NCBI RefSeq assembly: GCF_001592755.1
Contig: NZ_LUKF01000006.1
Location: 1-64,000 of the forward strand
Origin: Bdellovibrio bacteriovorus
Lineage (GTDB): Bacteria > Bdellovibrionota > Bdellovibrionia > Bdellovibrionales > Bdellovibrionaceae
Length of the DNA stretch: 64,000 bases
Reading direction: 5' to 3'
This document shows positions 35,187-43,442 of this stretch, piece after piece; the stretch's first letter is position 1; every line of letters begins with the position of its first letter. Made by a program: the position numbers and the translations under genes. The notes beneath the pieces were generated by a model that was not told the origin of the DNA, made no database searches, and saw only the letters and a program-made list of their open reading frames with translations.

Positions 35187-35843
35187 TTATTGGATCAAAG
35201 CACAAGTGTAGGCTTTGAACTGACCAAGAGTACCAGAAGCCGGAGAATATCCATTTACAGCCGTACGGTTTTGGTAAGTCACATTTCCTTGAGCAAGAGT
35301 GCCGTCGTATTGACCTTGGAACACGATATCGCCGTAAGAGTCGCTAAACTTGACTGTGAATTGACGCGTATTGCGATTGATTGTTCCCGAAGCCGCCGCA
35401 GAAAACTCTACTTGGTAAGGTTGGATCACTTGGCCGTTGTAAGATTGACCTGCATAAGAGTCGAAGATCTTAATAAGAACAGTCGAAGAACCCGCTACTA
35501 AATTTCCAGAAGAATCAAATTTGAAGGCTCCAAAGAAATCAATACCCGTCTTATCGTTGATATTGCCGCTGATCGTACCCAGTGTCTGAGGATCTAAAGT
35601 GGCAGAAATAAAGCTCTTCACTTGAGATTCAAAAGCGCCCGAATTCGTGTAGTCGTAGATCTTACCCACATTCATGGAGGTATTACCGCAGCTATTCACC
35701 GCATTGGGCTGAGTGACTGCTGGTGTGTTGGAGCGACCGGCAACGCGTGTGGCGCTGGATTCCTTCTTCGCACAAGCTGATAAGGACAAAGCCGCTAGGA
35801 CCAAGATTCCCATCACTGATTTGTTAAAGAAAGATGTTTTCAT
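35187..35843 (-). CDS. Lipoprotein of unknown function
   Basis: The frame opens at 35864, but ATG 35843 has a good GGAGG box and gives the signal MKTSFFNKSVMGILVLAALS with lipobox LSAC-A. The mature protein has about 195 residues, is rich in Gly, Ser and Asn, and looks beta-stranded (FGAFKFDSSGNLVAGSSTVL and GDIVFQGQYDGTLAQGNVTY). It is probably anchored at the outer membrane. No family is recognised. Confidence 0.8.
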   Translation of the reverse strand: MKTSFFNKSVMGILVLAALSLSACAKKESSATRVAGRSNTPAVTQPNAVNSCGNTSMNVGKIYDYTNSGAFESQVKSFISATLDPQTLGTISGNINDKTGIDFFGAFKFDSSGNLVAGSSTVLIKIFDSYAGQSYNGQVIQPYQVEFSAAASGTINRNTRQFTVKFSDSYGDIVFQGQYDGTLAQGNVTYQNRTAVNGYSPASGTLGQFKAYTCALIQ

Positions 35844-35935
35844 AAAAGCCTCCATGCCAATCATAGAGGCAAGAGGCGGACCATCAAAAATGCAATATAT
35901 TAGATTTGAGAGCGAAAACCCGTCTCATCCTGAAA

Positions 35936-35962
35936 CATCCCTCCTTCGAGGGACGTTTTAAG
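35936..35962 (-). terminator. Possible terminator of the large metalloprotease gene
   Basis: ACATCCCTC and GAGGGACGT can pair around a CTTC loop (9-bp stem with one G-T). The following T run on the minus strand is short, so strength is uncertain. Confidence 0.4.
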
Positions 35963-35994
35963 TGCTCGGGTGTTTAATATTTGAACAATGAAAA

Positions 35995-38658
35995 TTAGCG
36001 CAATTTATCGAAGGCCAAGAGCACGTTGATTTCCGCTGTCAGCCATAAGGAACCCGCAGAATCCACCAGGCCTTGATTCAGAAGCTGCGCCGGTAGCTCC
36101 GCCGGCTTTTTAATAGAAGCCAAATCAAAGCTTGGATCTACTTCTTTTAAAACGGCATTCACTTTGTTGTACTGCTCGCTACGGATTAGAGCCTTTTTCA
36201 TTTCAACTTCAAAGCGCAAACCACGAGACGAAAGCAAGTTCATCCATTTCGTACGTTCTTCCGCCGTCAGGTAGCTGCGCGCGACTTTCACTTCTTTAGT
36301 AAGCCCGTGTCCTAGTCTTAAAGTCGTCTCACCGTTTTCTACAGCCGTAAGATCCAAGTAAAGTGCTGCCAGAATATCCGCATCTTGCGCTGTAATGATA
36401 TTACGTGGAAGAACCTGACTGACAATCGTAAGAGCTCCTTTGGCGTCGGTTTCGCTTTCATCGACTTTAGGCAGAAGAGCGGAAAGGCCCGAAGCCAGTG
36501 TCTTTTTATTCACCAAAGAAAGCTGGTGGAAGAACGAAAGAATGCGATTTTGCTGCAAACTCGTCAGCGTGTACTCCCGTCCACCCAATGTTTTACCTTG
36601 AGCGAAGTAAGGACTGTTCGCAAGCTCGGTGATTTGTCTTTCAATAAAGTCTTTAGCAATGCTGCCGTCAGAGTTTCTCCAAAGATCATTCAGCATCGCC
36701 GCGTATCCACCGGCTTCGGCCAAAGAGCGTGTGCGCTCGCGACCTAAGGCATCGTCCATTCCCGCTTTGGAATAATGGATCTGACCTGACTTTACGTTTT
36801 CAATTGAAGCAAACTGAGGCGATGGGACAGAGTTGACTGTTTTATCTAAAAGAACCTGATTAATAAACTTCAATGTATCAAGATTGACCTTCCCCCACTT
36901 CACGGTGTCTTGAAGAACCACGTCGATGTCGTTAACAACCGTCGGCTGATCTGCAGGGTACAAACGGCCAATGATGGATGCAAAAAGAACCTTAATGAAA
37001 CGTTCTTTTTCATATTTCGTATCCAAGTATTTGCGAAGAAGCGGATTGTTTCCAGCATCGAAGCGCTCACAACCATAAATCTGCAAAGCTTGGCTTGAGG
37101 CTAAAGCGATATCATCATCCGTGCAGTAGCGAGAGATCTTTTCGTCTAAAGCTGTGTGGTCCGCCGAGTAAGCCCAATCCATCGCCATCTTATCATAGGA
37201 AAGAGGCGCATATTTGATTCTGGCTGCCATCAAGACGTCATCAATACCGCTGACATAGTCCATGATACTTGTCGACGTTTCTAGGCCTTGGTGGTTGGGA
37301 TCTTGAAGATAGTTTTTCGCCGCAGCTTCAATGTCTTTTGTAGACACCTTCGCAGAGAAAGATCCCGCAAAGTTATGACGAAGTCCCAAAGCATGTCCTA
37401 GTTCGTGAGCCACAGTGGCGCGCACGCTGTCTTGAGCTAGGCGAAGTCGTTGAGAATCGTTGGCCTCTTTCGCAATCGCATCTAAAGCCACTAGATTTTG
37501 AGTAAGATCACAAGACACCGCACCGGGGGCGACCGGAGTGTCATTATTAAGATGAACTAGATCACCAGAACCGACTTTCGTGAATACGGATGGCATAAAT
37601 ACTTGAGCTCTTAAGACTTCACCCGTCAGAGGATCTGATTGGCCAATGGCGTAAGCGGCCCCTGAATCTTCCCAAGGAATCCAGCGCACCATGATGCTGC
37701 GATCTTCAGGACCGGCTTGAGGATCCACATTTGTTTTCACGCTGATCACATCACGGCCAAAAACTTTATTCCAGTAAAGAGCGCCCTCTTTCACAGCATC
37801 CAGATATTGCGCCGGAACGGCATCAGAAATACGGATCACGATGGGACCTTTTTTAGGAGACAAATCCCACTTCGTGATTAGATTGATGATGTCTTTACTA
37901 TGTTCTTTTTTACCCAGCTTCGTAACGAAGAATCCGACGCGACGACTTTTATCGTATTCTTTAGGACGGAAATCCGGAGTGAGATTGTAAGCGCGGATTT
38001 GCACGTTCATCGCGACTGTCTCTTCACGATTTTCTACGGTCGATGTATTGCGATCAGGACCGGATTTAACAAGATCAGAGCGGATCTTGATGATTTGCTC
38101 TAGCTCGATGTTTTTTTCATCAAACTTAATACCGCGAACAAAAGAGTCTTCAACAACCAAAGAAGGAAGAGAACTCTCCGTTAAGTCATCGCTATTGCCG
38201 CGAGGAATATCCGTGTCATAGGAACGCTGTTGAACAAAGGTTTTTAAGCCTTGCCCCCAATCAAAAGTAATGGAGTCAGTCTCTTCAGAAACGACTTCGA
38301 AAGTTTGAATCAGGTTCACCGTTTGAATTTCTTTGTAAATGCTATTGTAGTTCTGAGCTAACAAGGCAATGCGTCCGCCGGACTTATCGAATGTGACCAC
38401 CTGAGGCTTCAAGTCGTACCATTGCGGTGTGGATCCTGATGTCTTCCCCGAAGAGATCAAAAGAAAGACTTTTCCTAAAGAGGATTTTTGAATCGTGATG
38501 CAGGATTTATTCGCACAGACATCCGTGGTATTGCTCGTAAACGACTCGAGCATATTGTTTGGAGCCTGCTTTTCGATGATAGTTTCTTTCGTACATGCTG
38601 ACAGTAACAAAGAAGAAAGAGCAATGCTGAGAAGCCCGATGCGCTGATTCGAATTCAT
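35995..38658 (-). CDS. Zinc-dependent metalloprotease lipoprotein (metzincin type)
   Basis: The start at ATG 38658 (GGGGG box eight bases upstream) gives an 887-residue lipoprotein with lipobox LSAC-T. The zinc motif HELGHALGLRH (HExxHxxGxxH, near residue 415) is followed about 65 residues later by a Met-turn SIMDY, the metzincin signature. N-terminal beta-rich segments and a long C-terminal helical region flank it. It resembles large bacterial zinc proteases of the DUF4953/DUF5117 group. It likely sits in the outer membrane and cleaves proteins outside the cytoplasm, plausibly of prey. Confidence 0.88.
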   Translation of the reverse strand: MNSNQRIGLLSIALSSLLLSACTKETIIEKQAPNNMLESFTSNTTDVCANKSCITIQKSSLGKVFLLISSGKTSGSTPQWYDLKPQVVTFDKSGGRIALLAQNYNSIYKEIQTVNLIQTFEVVSEETDSITFDWGQGLKTFVQQRSYDTDIPRGNSDDLTESSLPSLVVEDSFVRGIKFDEKNIELEQIIKIRSDLVKSGPDRNTSTVENREETVAMNVQIRAYNLTPDFRPKEYDKSRRVGFFVTKLGKKEHSKDIINLITKWDLSPKKGPIVIRISDAVPAQYLDAVKEGALYWNKVFGRDVISVKTNVDPQAGPEDRSIMVRWIPWEDSGAAYAIGQSDPLTGEVLRAQVFMPSVFTKVGSGDLVHLNNDTPVAPGAVSCDLTQNLVALDAIAKEANDSQRLRLAQDSVRATVAHELGHALGLRHNFAGSFSAKVSTKDIEAAAKNYLQDPNHQGLETSTSIMDYVSGIDDVLMAARIKYAPLSYDKMAMDWAYSADHTALDEKISRYCTDDDIALASSQALQIYGCERFDAGNNPLLRKYLDTKYEKERFIKVLFASIIGRLYPADQPTVVNDIDVVLQDTVKWGKVNLDTLKFINQVLLDKTVNSVPSPQFASIENVKSGQIHYSKAGMDDALGRERTRSLAEAGGYAAMLNDLWRNSDGSIAKDFIERQITELANSPYFAQGKTLGGREYTLTSLQQNRILSFFHQLSLVNKKTLASGLSALLPKVDESETDAKGALTIVSQVLPRNIITAQDADILAALYLDLTAVENGETTLRLGHGLTKEVKVARSYLTAEERTKWMNLLSSRGLRFEVEMKKALIRSEQYNKVNAVLKEVDPSFDLASIKKPAELPAQLLNQGLVDSAGSLWLTAEINVLLAFDKLR

Positions 38659-38891
38659 GTAAGAACCCCCAAAAACCATATTCAAGAGACACTTATGCCA
38701 AAGAAACCCCCAGGGCAAAAGGTGTCTGAAAAAAAGTATGAAATGTTGATAAGGTAGACAGATCTTAAGCTCGTCAGAACGCTTATAGACCAGCTGAGGT
38801 CAACTCCCCGAGGGAGACCTGTATTTCTGCATGGGACCTTGAGGGCCTTCCCACCCCTTTAGACAATAAGAGCGTAACTTAAGAGGTCCTT
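38659..38891 (+). other. Intergenic region with a compact hairpin
   Basis: AGGT-CAA-CTCCC-CGA-GGGAG-ACCT (38797-38820) forms a hairpin with one bulge. It lies about 70 bases before the CPxCG gene, in what would be its leader. No clear promoter hexamers are seen. Confidence 0.35.
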
Positions 38892-39107
38892 ATGGAATGC
38901 AAAGTACAGTGCCCATATTGCCGGGAAAAGTTCTCTATTCAAGTCTTTCGCGAGGACGGCGAAGACCAGGAATTTATTTGGGATTGCGAGATTTGCTGCC
39001 GCCCTATTGATATTCATGCGCATTGGGACGAAGACCACCGTCGGTTTAGGCTGATGGTAGGACAAGGCGGCGATTTCGATGAAATGCGAATTGACCCGAT
39101 TTTTTGA
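38892..39107 (+). CDS. CPxCG-motif cysteine-rich protein
   Basis: A 71-residue protein with CPYC near the start (residues 7-10) and CEICC about 25 residues later, giving a zinc-ribbon-like four-Cys site. The C-terminal half is acidic with HAHWDEDHRRFRL. This matches a small family of predicted zinc-binding proteins of unknown role. The ribosome site AAGAGG is adequate. A GNAT gene follows within about 20 bases. Confidence 0.85.
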   Translation: MECKVQCPYCREKFSIQVFREDGEDQEFIWDCEICCRPIDIHAHWDEDHRRFRLMVGQGGDFDEMRIDPIF

Positions 39108-39125
39108 TTATGTATTTATGTGCTT

Positions 39126-39677
39126 ATGCACATTCGTCCTTTAGAACTTCGTGATCTTCCGGCGGTTAAGACTTTCACCGATGCTAGCATCGGCCTGAAT
39201 TACTTTACTTTGAAAGAACTTGAAGAGTGCTTTCAAAAATCTTTTTCAGGCGAAGTGATGTGCTCTTTTGTTTTAGCCAATTCTCAAGATGAAATTTTTG
39301 GTTTGCGCTTGGCTTATCCGCCGGGCTCTTGGAGTAAAGGCAAAGGAAAGAAACTGCGCCCTGATCTTTGGAAAGTTCCACTAGAAAAAGTCGGCTATTT
39401 TCAAAGCTTGTTTTTATCAGACGCGGTTCAGGGACAAGGCTGGGGTCCCAAACTTTCCGACTCCTCGATCGAGAGTTTTAAGCTTGTGGGAACGGAAGCT
39501 ATTGTCACCCATGCGTGGAAGGAATCTCCGAACAATTCTTCGATTCGCTATTTGACTAAGTTTGGTTTTGAAAGTGTTGCGACCCATCCTGAATATTGGA
39601 TTGATGTGGACTATGAATGTGTTCGCGACGGAAAACCCTGCCGATGCACGGCAGAGGAAATGATAAAATATCTGTAG
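39126..39677 (+). CDS. GNAT-family N-acetyltransferase
   Basis: The frame opens with a GTG at 39120; the ATG two codons later is taken as the start (MHIRPLELRDLPAVKTF). Family elements are the N-terminal IRPLELRDLPAV strand-helix, a QSLFLSDAVQGQGWGPKL acetyl-CoA-binding motif (RGxG/A-type), and NSSIRYLTKFGFESV. The C-terminus has a DGKPCRC Cys pair. The acceptor is unknown. It is followed by an amino-acid-oxidase-like gene six bases downstream. Confidence 0.85.
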   Translation: MHIRPLELRDLPAVKTFTDASIGLNYFTLKELEECFQKSFSGEVMCSFVLANSQDEIFGLRLAYPPGSWSKGKGKKLRPDLWKVPLEKVGYFQSLFLSDAVQGQGWGPKLSDSSIESFKLVGTEAIVTHAWKESPNNSSIRYLTKFGFESVATHPEYWIDVDYECVRDGKPCRCTAEEMIKYL

Positions 39678-39683
39678 GTCTCT

Positions 39684-40856
39684 ATGAGTATTTCTTATTG
39701 GCTCGATTCTGCAACTTCCTCATCCACATCCGCAAAAACCTATGACTTCCTCATAGTCGGCGCAGGCATTGCGGGGCTTTCAACGGCCTACTGGTTGCAA
39801 AAAGAAAATCCCACCGCTCGCATTGGGATCATTGAAAAACACCGCTTGGGATTTGGCGCTTCAGGAAGAAACGCAGGCTTTGTGACTTGCGGATCCACCG
39901 AGCACTTTATCAAACTCAATGAACAATTTGGTTTACAAAAAGCCACAGAGATTTGGAAGTTTTCCGAAGACAATCGCAAACTTCTTTTAGAGCACATTAT
40001 TGAAGACAAAGCCGATGAACTGGATTTCCGTCACACGGGCTCTTGCACGGTCGCTCCAAGTTCAGAACATTGGCTGAAATACAGAATGACGGCAAAACTG
40101 ATGCAGTCCGCTGGCATTGATGTTCATGAAATCGGACCTACTGACTTAGAAAAAGATTTCGGAGTCACCGGTTTTGAAGGCGGCATTCAATACACGGGTG
40201 ACGGTTACATTCATCCGGTAAAACTTCTGCAGCGTCTTCGCGGTAAAATCAAAGCCGATATTCACGAAGGCACGGAAGTGTTTTCGGTAAAAGACAAAGG
40301 CACAACCCAAGTCTTACGCACGGATCACGGAGATTTTGAAGCGCCTCAAGTGATCTTCACCTTGAACGCTTATTTGCCATTAGTTTTAAAGAATTTTGAA
40401 TCTTTGATTAAGCCTGGTCGCGGGCAAATCCTTGTTACAGAACCCTTACCGGCGTTTGTGCGAGGGCCTTGTTATCTGACGAAGCATCTTTGCTACTTCC
40501 GTCAACTGCCAACGGGACACTTGCTGATTGGTGGCTTCCGAAATTTAGCGATTGATGTCGAGAATACTTATTCTGATGAAACCACTTCTTTAATCCAAAC
40601 CGCCCTTTTTGATTTCGTAAAGAGCCACTTTAAGTACGGAAAAGAAGCAAAGATCGCCTACCAGTGGTCCGGCATCATGGGCTTTTCCCCAGACGGACAA
40701 ATGATTCTGGGAGCCCTTCCTGAAAACAAAAACATCCACATCATGGCCGGCTGCTCAGGTCACGGCATGGGCCTAAGCTTCAACGCCGCCAAAACCCTTG
40801 TCGCAGGCATGCACGGAACCGAGATCCCAAAACACCTCTCCATCTCCCGCTTCTAG
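39684..40856 (+). CDS. FAD-dependent oxidoreductase (DAO family)
   Basis: A 390-residue flavoenzyme of the glycine/D-amino-acid oxidase group. The FAD motif DFLIVGAGIAGLSTAYWLQ starts at about residue 22. GFGASGRNAGFVTCGSTEHF resembles the PuuB/gamma-glutamylputrescine oxidase type. The C-terminal FAD contact is GIMGFSPDGQMILG, with HIMAGCSGHGMGLSF after it. It should oxidise an amine or amino acid; the substrate is not known. The stop lies two bases from a remarkable perfect inverted repeat. Confidence 0.9.
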   Translation: MSISYWLDSATSSSTSAKTYDFLIVGAGIAGLSTAYWLQKENPTARIGIIEKHRLGFGASGRNAGFVTCGSTEHFIKLNEQFGLQKATEIWKFSEDNRKLLLEHIIEDKADELDFRHTGSCTVAPSSEHWLKYRMTAKLMQSAGIDVHEIGPTDLEKDFGVTGFEGGIQYTGDGYIHPVKLLQRLRGKIKADIHEGTEVFSVKDKGTTQVLRTDHGDFEAPQVIFTLNAYLPLVLKNFESLIKPGRGQILVTEPLPAFVRGPCYLTKHLCYFRQLPTGHLLIGGFRNLAIDVENTYSDETTSLIQTALFDFVKSHFKYGKEAKIAYQWSGIMGFSPDGQMILGALPENKNIHIMAGCSGHGMGLSFNAAKTLVAGMHGTEIPKHLSISRF

Positions 40857-40858
40857 AG

Positions 40859-40926
40859 GTGCCTGCTTCTTTTTTGCACTTCGCTGCAGCAAATGCTGCG
40901 CTGAAGTGCAAAAAAGAAGCAGGCAC
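40859..40926. repeat. Perfect 24-bp inverted repeat (element C)
   Basis: The arms at 40859-40882 and 40903-40926 are perfect reverse complements (GTGCCTGCTTC at the outer end). The 20-base centre carries a further 6-bp stem GCAGCA/TGCTGC with a 2-base loop and a symmetric 3-base bulge. Total hairpin length is 68 bases, immediately after the oxidoreductase stop and before a separate bidirectional terminator. Confidence 0.9.
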
Positions 40927-40930
40927 TCCA

Positions 40931-40970
40931 AAAAAAAGCCCAGCGTTTTTTAGCTGGGCTTTCTTTTTTT
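40931..40970. terminator. Bidirectional Rho-independent terminator
   Basis: AAAGCCCAGC and GCTGGGCTTT form a 10-bp stem with an 8-base loop, bordered by an A run on the left and a T run on the right. It serves the convergent oxidoreductase and fadJ-like genes. Confidence 0.9.
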
Positions 40971-41008
40971 ACGCGGGCCAGTTGGAAATACTCCCCTGGC
41001 ACCTTTTC

Positions 41009-43162
41009 TTAGTTGTAGAACTTGCGGTTTGATTTTGCCATGTTCGTTAGAGGAACAGATGGTTTCAAACGGCCGGCTTTACGAGTGGAAGCGTACATCG
41101 CTAATTGATCAGCGACGTATTGAGTTCCTACGGTGTCTGTGTACTTCAGAAGACCGCCGCGGAATGGTGGGAAGCCTGTTCCCATGATCATCGCAAGGTC
41201 AACTTCGTGCGGAGTTTCAACGATGCGGTCTTCAACCAAAGCCAAAGAACACTCGTTCACCATCGCAAACACGCCGCGCTCGATGCACTCTTTAGAGTCG
41301 TAGGGATTTGTGGGTTGACCCAATCCCAAAGCCGCATAGATGCTTTGATCGACGTCACCACGTTTTCCATCTTCAGAGTAGTGATAGAAGCCTTTGCCAT
41401 TCTTACGGCCCAAGCGGCCGGATTTTTCAAGAGCTTCCATGCAAGGAGCCATCTCGATGCGCTCACCAAAAGCTTTTTTGAAAATCTTAAGAACCTTGAT
41501 ACAAACATCAAGACCGACTTCATCCATCAACTCAAATGGTCCCATCGGCATACCGAATTCTTTAACGTAAGCCTTGTCGACCACTTCAATGCTCATACCT
41601 TCTTGCATTAAGAAAGCCGCTTCAGCCATGTACGGAAGAAGAAGACGATTCACTAAGAAACCAGGACCGTCTTTAACCACGACAGGCATTTTTCCCATCT
41701 TCTTAGTCAATTCAAAGATTGTCGCAATAGTTTCATCTGAAGTTTTTTCACCACGAATCACTTCAACCAAAGGCATTTTGTTCACCGGATTAAAGAAGTG
41801 CATACCTGCAAAGTACTCTGGACGAGGATGGCCTTTAGACATCTCTGTCACTGACAACGAACTTGTATTCGTCGCGATGATAGCGTCAGGGCGCATATGG
41901 CCGGCGCACTCACCGATCACTTTTTGTTTAATGCCCATGTCTTCAACAATGGCTTCTACAACGACATCAAGATTTTTAAATCCCGAGTAATCTGTCGTCA
42001 CAGACACCATGTCCATTTTTTGTTGGTACTGATATTTATCGATAGATTTACGTTTAAGAAGCTTCATCCAAAGATCGGAAGCATGCTTAAGACCTTTACC
42101 CAAAGCATCGGTATTTAAGTCCTTCATACGAACCTGAACACCTTTATCCGCAGCGACGTAAGCGATACCACCACCCATTGTGCCGGCACCAAGAATACCC
42201 ATGCCTTTCACTTCGCGTGGTTTGACATCAACGCCCGGAACGCCGTTTTGTTTTTTAACCATTTCGGTCAAATAGAAAACGTGGATCAAGTTTTTAGAAA
42301 TATCCGTGATGCCCAACTCACAGAAGCCTTCACGCTCAATGCGCATACCTGCTTCACGATCGCTCATGCCGTAAGTTTTTTGAATCACTTCCAAAGCTTT
42401 CAAAGGAGCGGGATAGTGACCTTTCGTCGCCTTTAAAACACCCTCACGAGCTTTTTTGAAAACGATACCGCGACCCAAAGCTCCCTCAAGAACTTTATTC
42501 ACGGCCCCTTGAGGTTGGAATTTCTTACGACGCTTTTTCGCACCGCTAGAGATAATCTCTTTCGCCCATTTAACAGCTTGTTCATCCAAAAGATTGGGAT
42601 GCACGACTTTATCAACAAGACCTGACTTCAAAGCCTTTTTCGAGTTCACAGATTTACCAGCCAAGATAATATCCAAAGCCGCCTGCAAACCAATCACGCG
42701 AGGCATACGTTGCGTACCACCGAAGCCCGGCAAGATACCCAACTGAATTTCTGGAAGACCAATTTTCGTAGAGGAATCATCAGAAGCGATACGATAATCA
42801 CAAGAAAGAATGAACTCACAACCTCCACCCATACAAGCACCATGGATAGCCGCCATCGTCGGCATCGGCAGATCTTCCACCATATTCATGATGTCCTGAC
42901 CACCCTTCACCGCCGCCTCAAACTGATCTTTCGTCGTCATGCTTTTGATTTCTTCAATATCAGCACCCGCAATAAAAATCTTAGGCTTCGCCGACTTAAA
43001 GATCACCGCTTTGTAAGAAGACTTCTTAAGCTCTTCAAGAACTTCCTTAAGTCTCATCATAACCGGAGTAGAAAACTTATTAACCTTCTCCCCAACCAAA
43101 TCAAAAACAACAACCGCAATCTCACCCTGAGGAACGATCTTAATACTCTCTTGAACAGACAT
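41009..43162 (-). CDS. fadJ: Fatty-acid oxidation complex alpha subunit (FadJ/FadB type)
   Basis: A 717-residue bifunctional enzyme. The N-terminal crotonase domain (residues 1 to about 190) has FIAGADIEEIK, GGGCEFILSCDYRI and GLPEIQLGILPGFGGTQ. The 3-hydroxyacyl-CoA dehydrogenase domain starts near residue 325 with GILGAGTMGGGIAYVAA and has NTSSLSVTEMS, GMHFFNPVNKMPLVEVI and PGFLVNRLLLPY. It carries out hydration and oxidation steps of beta-oxidation. It lies downstream of a thiolase gene on the same strand, with a 280-base gap filled by a long inverted repeat. Confidence 0.94.
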   Translation of the reverse strand: MSVQESIKIVPQGEIAVVVFDLVGEKVNKFSTPVMMRLKEVLEELKKSSYKAVIFKSAKPKIFIAGADIEEIKSMTTKDQFEAAVKGGQDIMNMVEDLPMPTMAAIHGACMGGGCEFILSCDYRIASDDSSTKIGLPEIQLGILPGFGGTQRMPRVIGLQAALDIILAGKSVNSKKALKSGLVDKVVHPNLLDEQAVKWAKEIISSGAKKRRKKFQPQGAVNKVLEGALGRGIVFKKAREGVLKATKGHYPAPLKALEVIQKTYGMSDREAGMRIEREGFCELGITDISKNLIHVFYLTEMVKKQNGVPGVDVKPREVKGMGILGAGTMGGGIAYVAADKGVQVRMKDLNTDALGKGLKHASDLWMKLLKRKSIDKYQYQQKMDMVSVTTDYSGFKNLDVVVEAIVEDMGIKQKVIGECAGHMRPDAIIATNTSSLSVTEMSKGHPRPEYFAGMHFFNPVNKMPLVEVIRGEKTSDETIATIFELTKKMGKMPVVVKDGPGFLVNRLLLPYMAEAAFLMQEGMSIEVVDKAYVKEFGMPMGPFELMDEVGLDVCIKVLKIFKKAFGERIEMAPCMEALEKSGRLGRKNGKGFYHYSEDGKRGDVDQSIYAALGLGQPTNPYDSKECIERGVFAMVNECSLALVEDRIVETPHEVDLAMIMGTGFPPFRGGLLKYTDTVGTQYVADQLAMYASTRKAGRLKPSVPLTNMAKSNRKFYN

Positions 43163-43299
43163 TCTGAAAACTCCTAAGTTGCAAAAACAAAAAAAAGAAA
43201 ATTAAAAAATCAAACCTAAAACGCCCCAAAAACCCAAACCGCCGAAGGCCAAAAAAAACAAAAACCAATACCGTCCTTGAAACGAAGAACGAACACGTT

Positions 43300-43429
43300 C
43301 TTTGCCGCGAACTCTGTGCTGGCCTCTGTACTCAGTGGCGAGTTCCGCAGCAGTAGCCCCAAAGGGGCACGTCCGCGAGGACTGTCCGAGCCAATGAGAA
43401 CAGAGGCCAGCACAGAGCTCGCGGCAAAG
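43300..43429. repeat. Long inverted repeat (element B)
   Basis: Arms of 30 bases (43300-43329 and 43400-43429) match in 29 positions; the left begins CTTTGCCGCGA. The 70-base centre has a GCCCC-AAA-GGGGC hairpin and further GC-rich stretches. A short outer complement (GAACGAA, about 43290 versus 43450) extends the pairing. It lies between the thiolase and fadJ-like genes and so probably within their shared transcript, where it may cause polarity or processing. Confidence 0.85.
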
Positions 43430-43442
43430 CACCGAGATCGAC

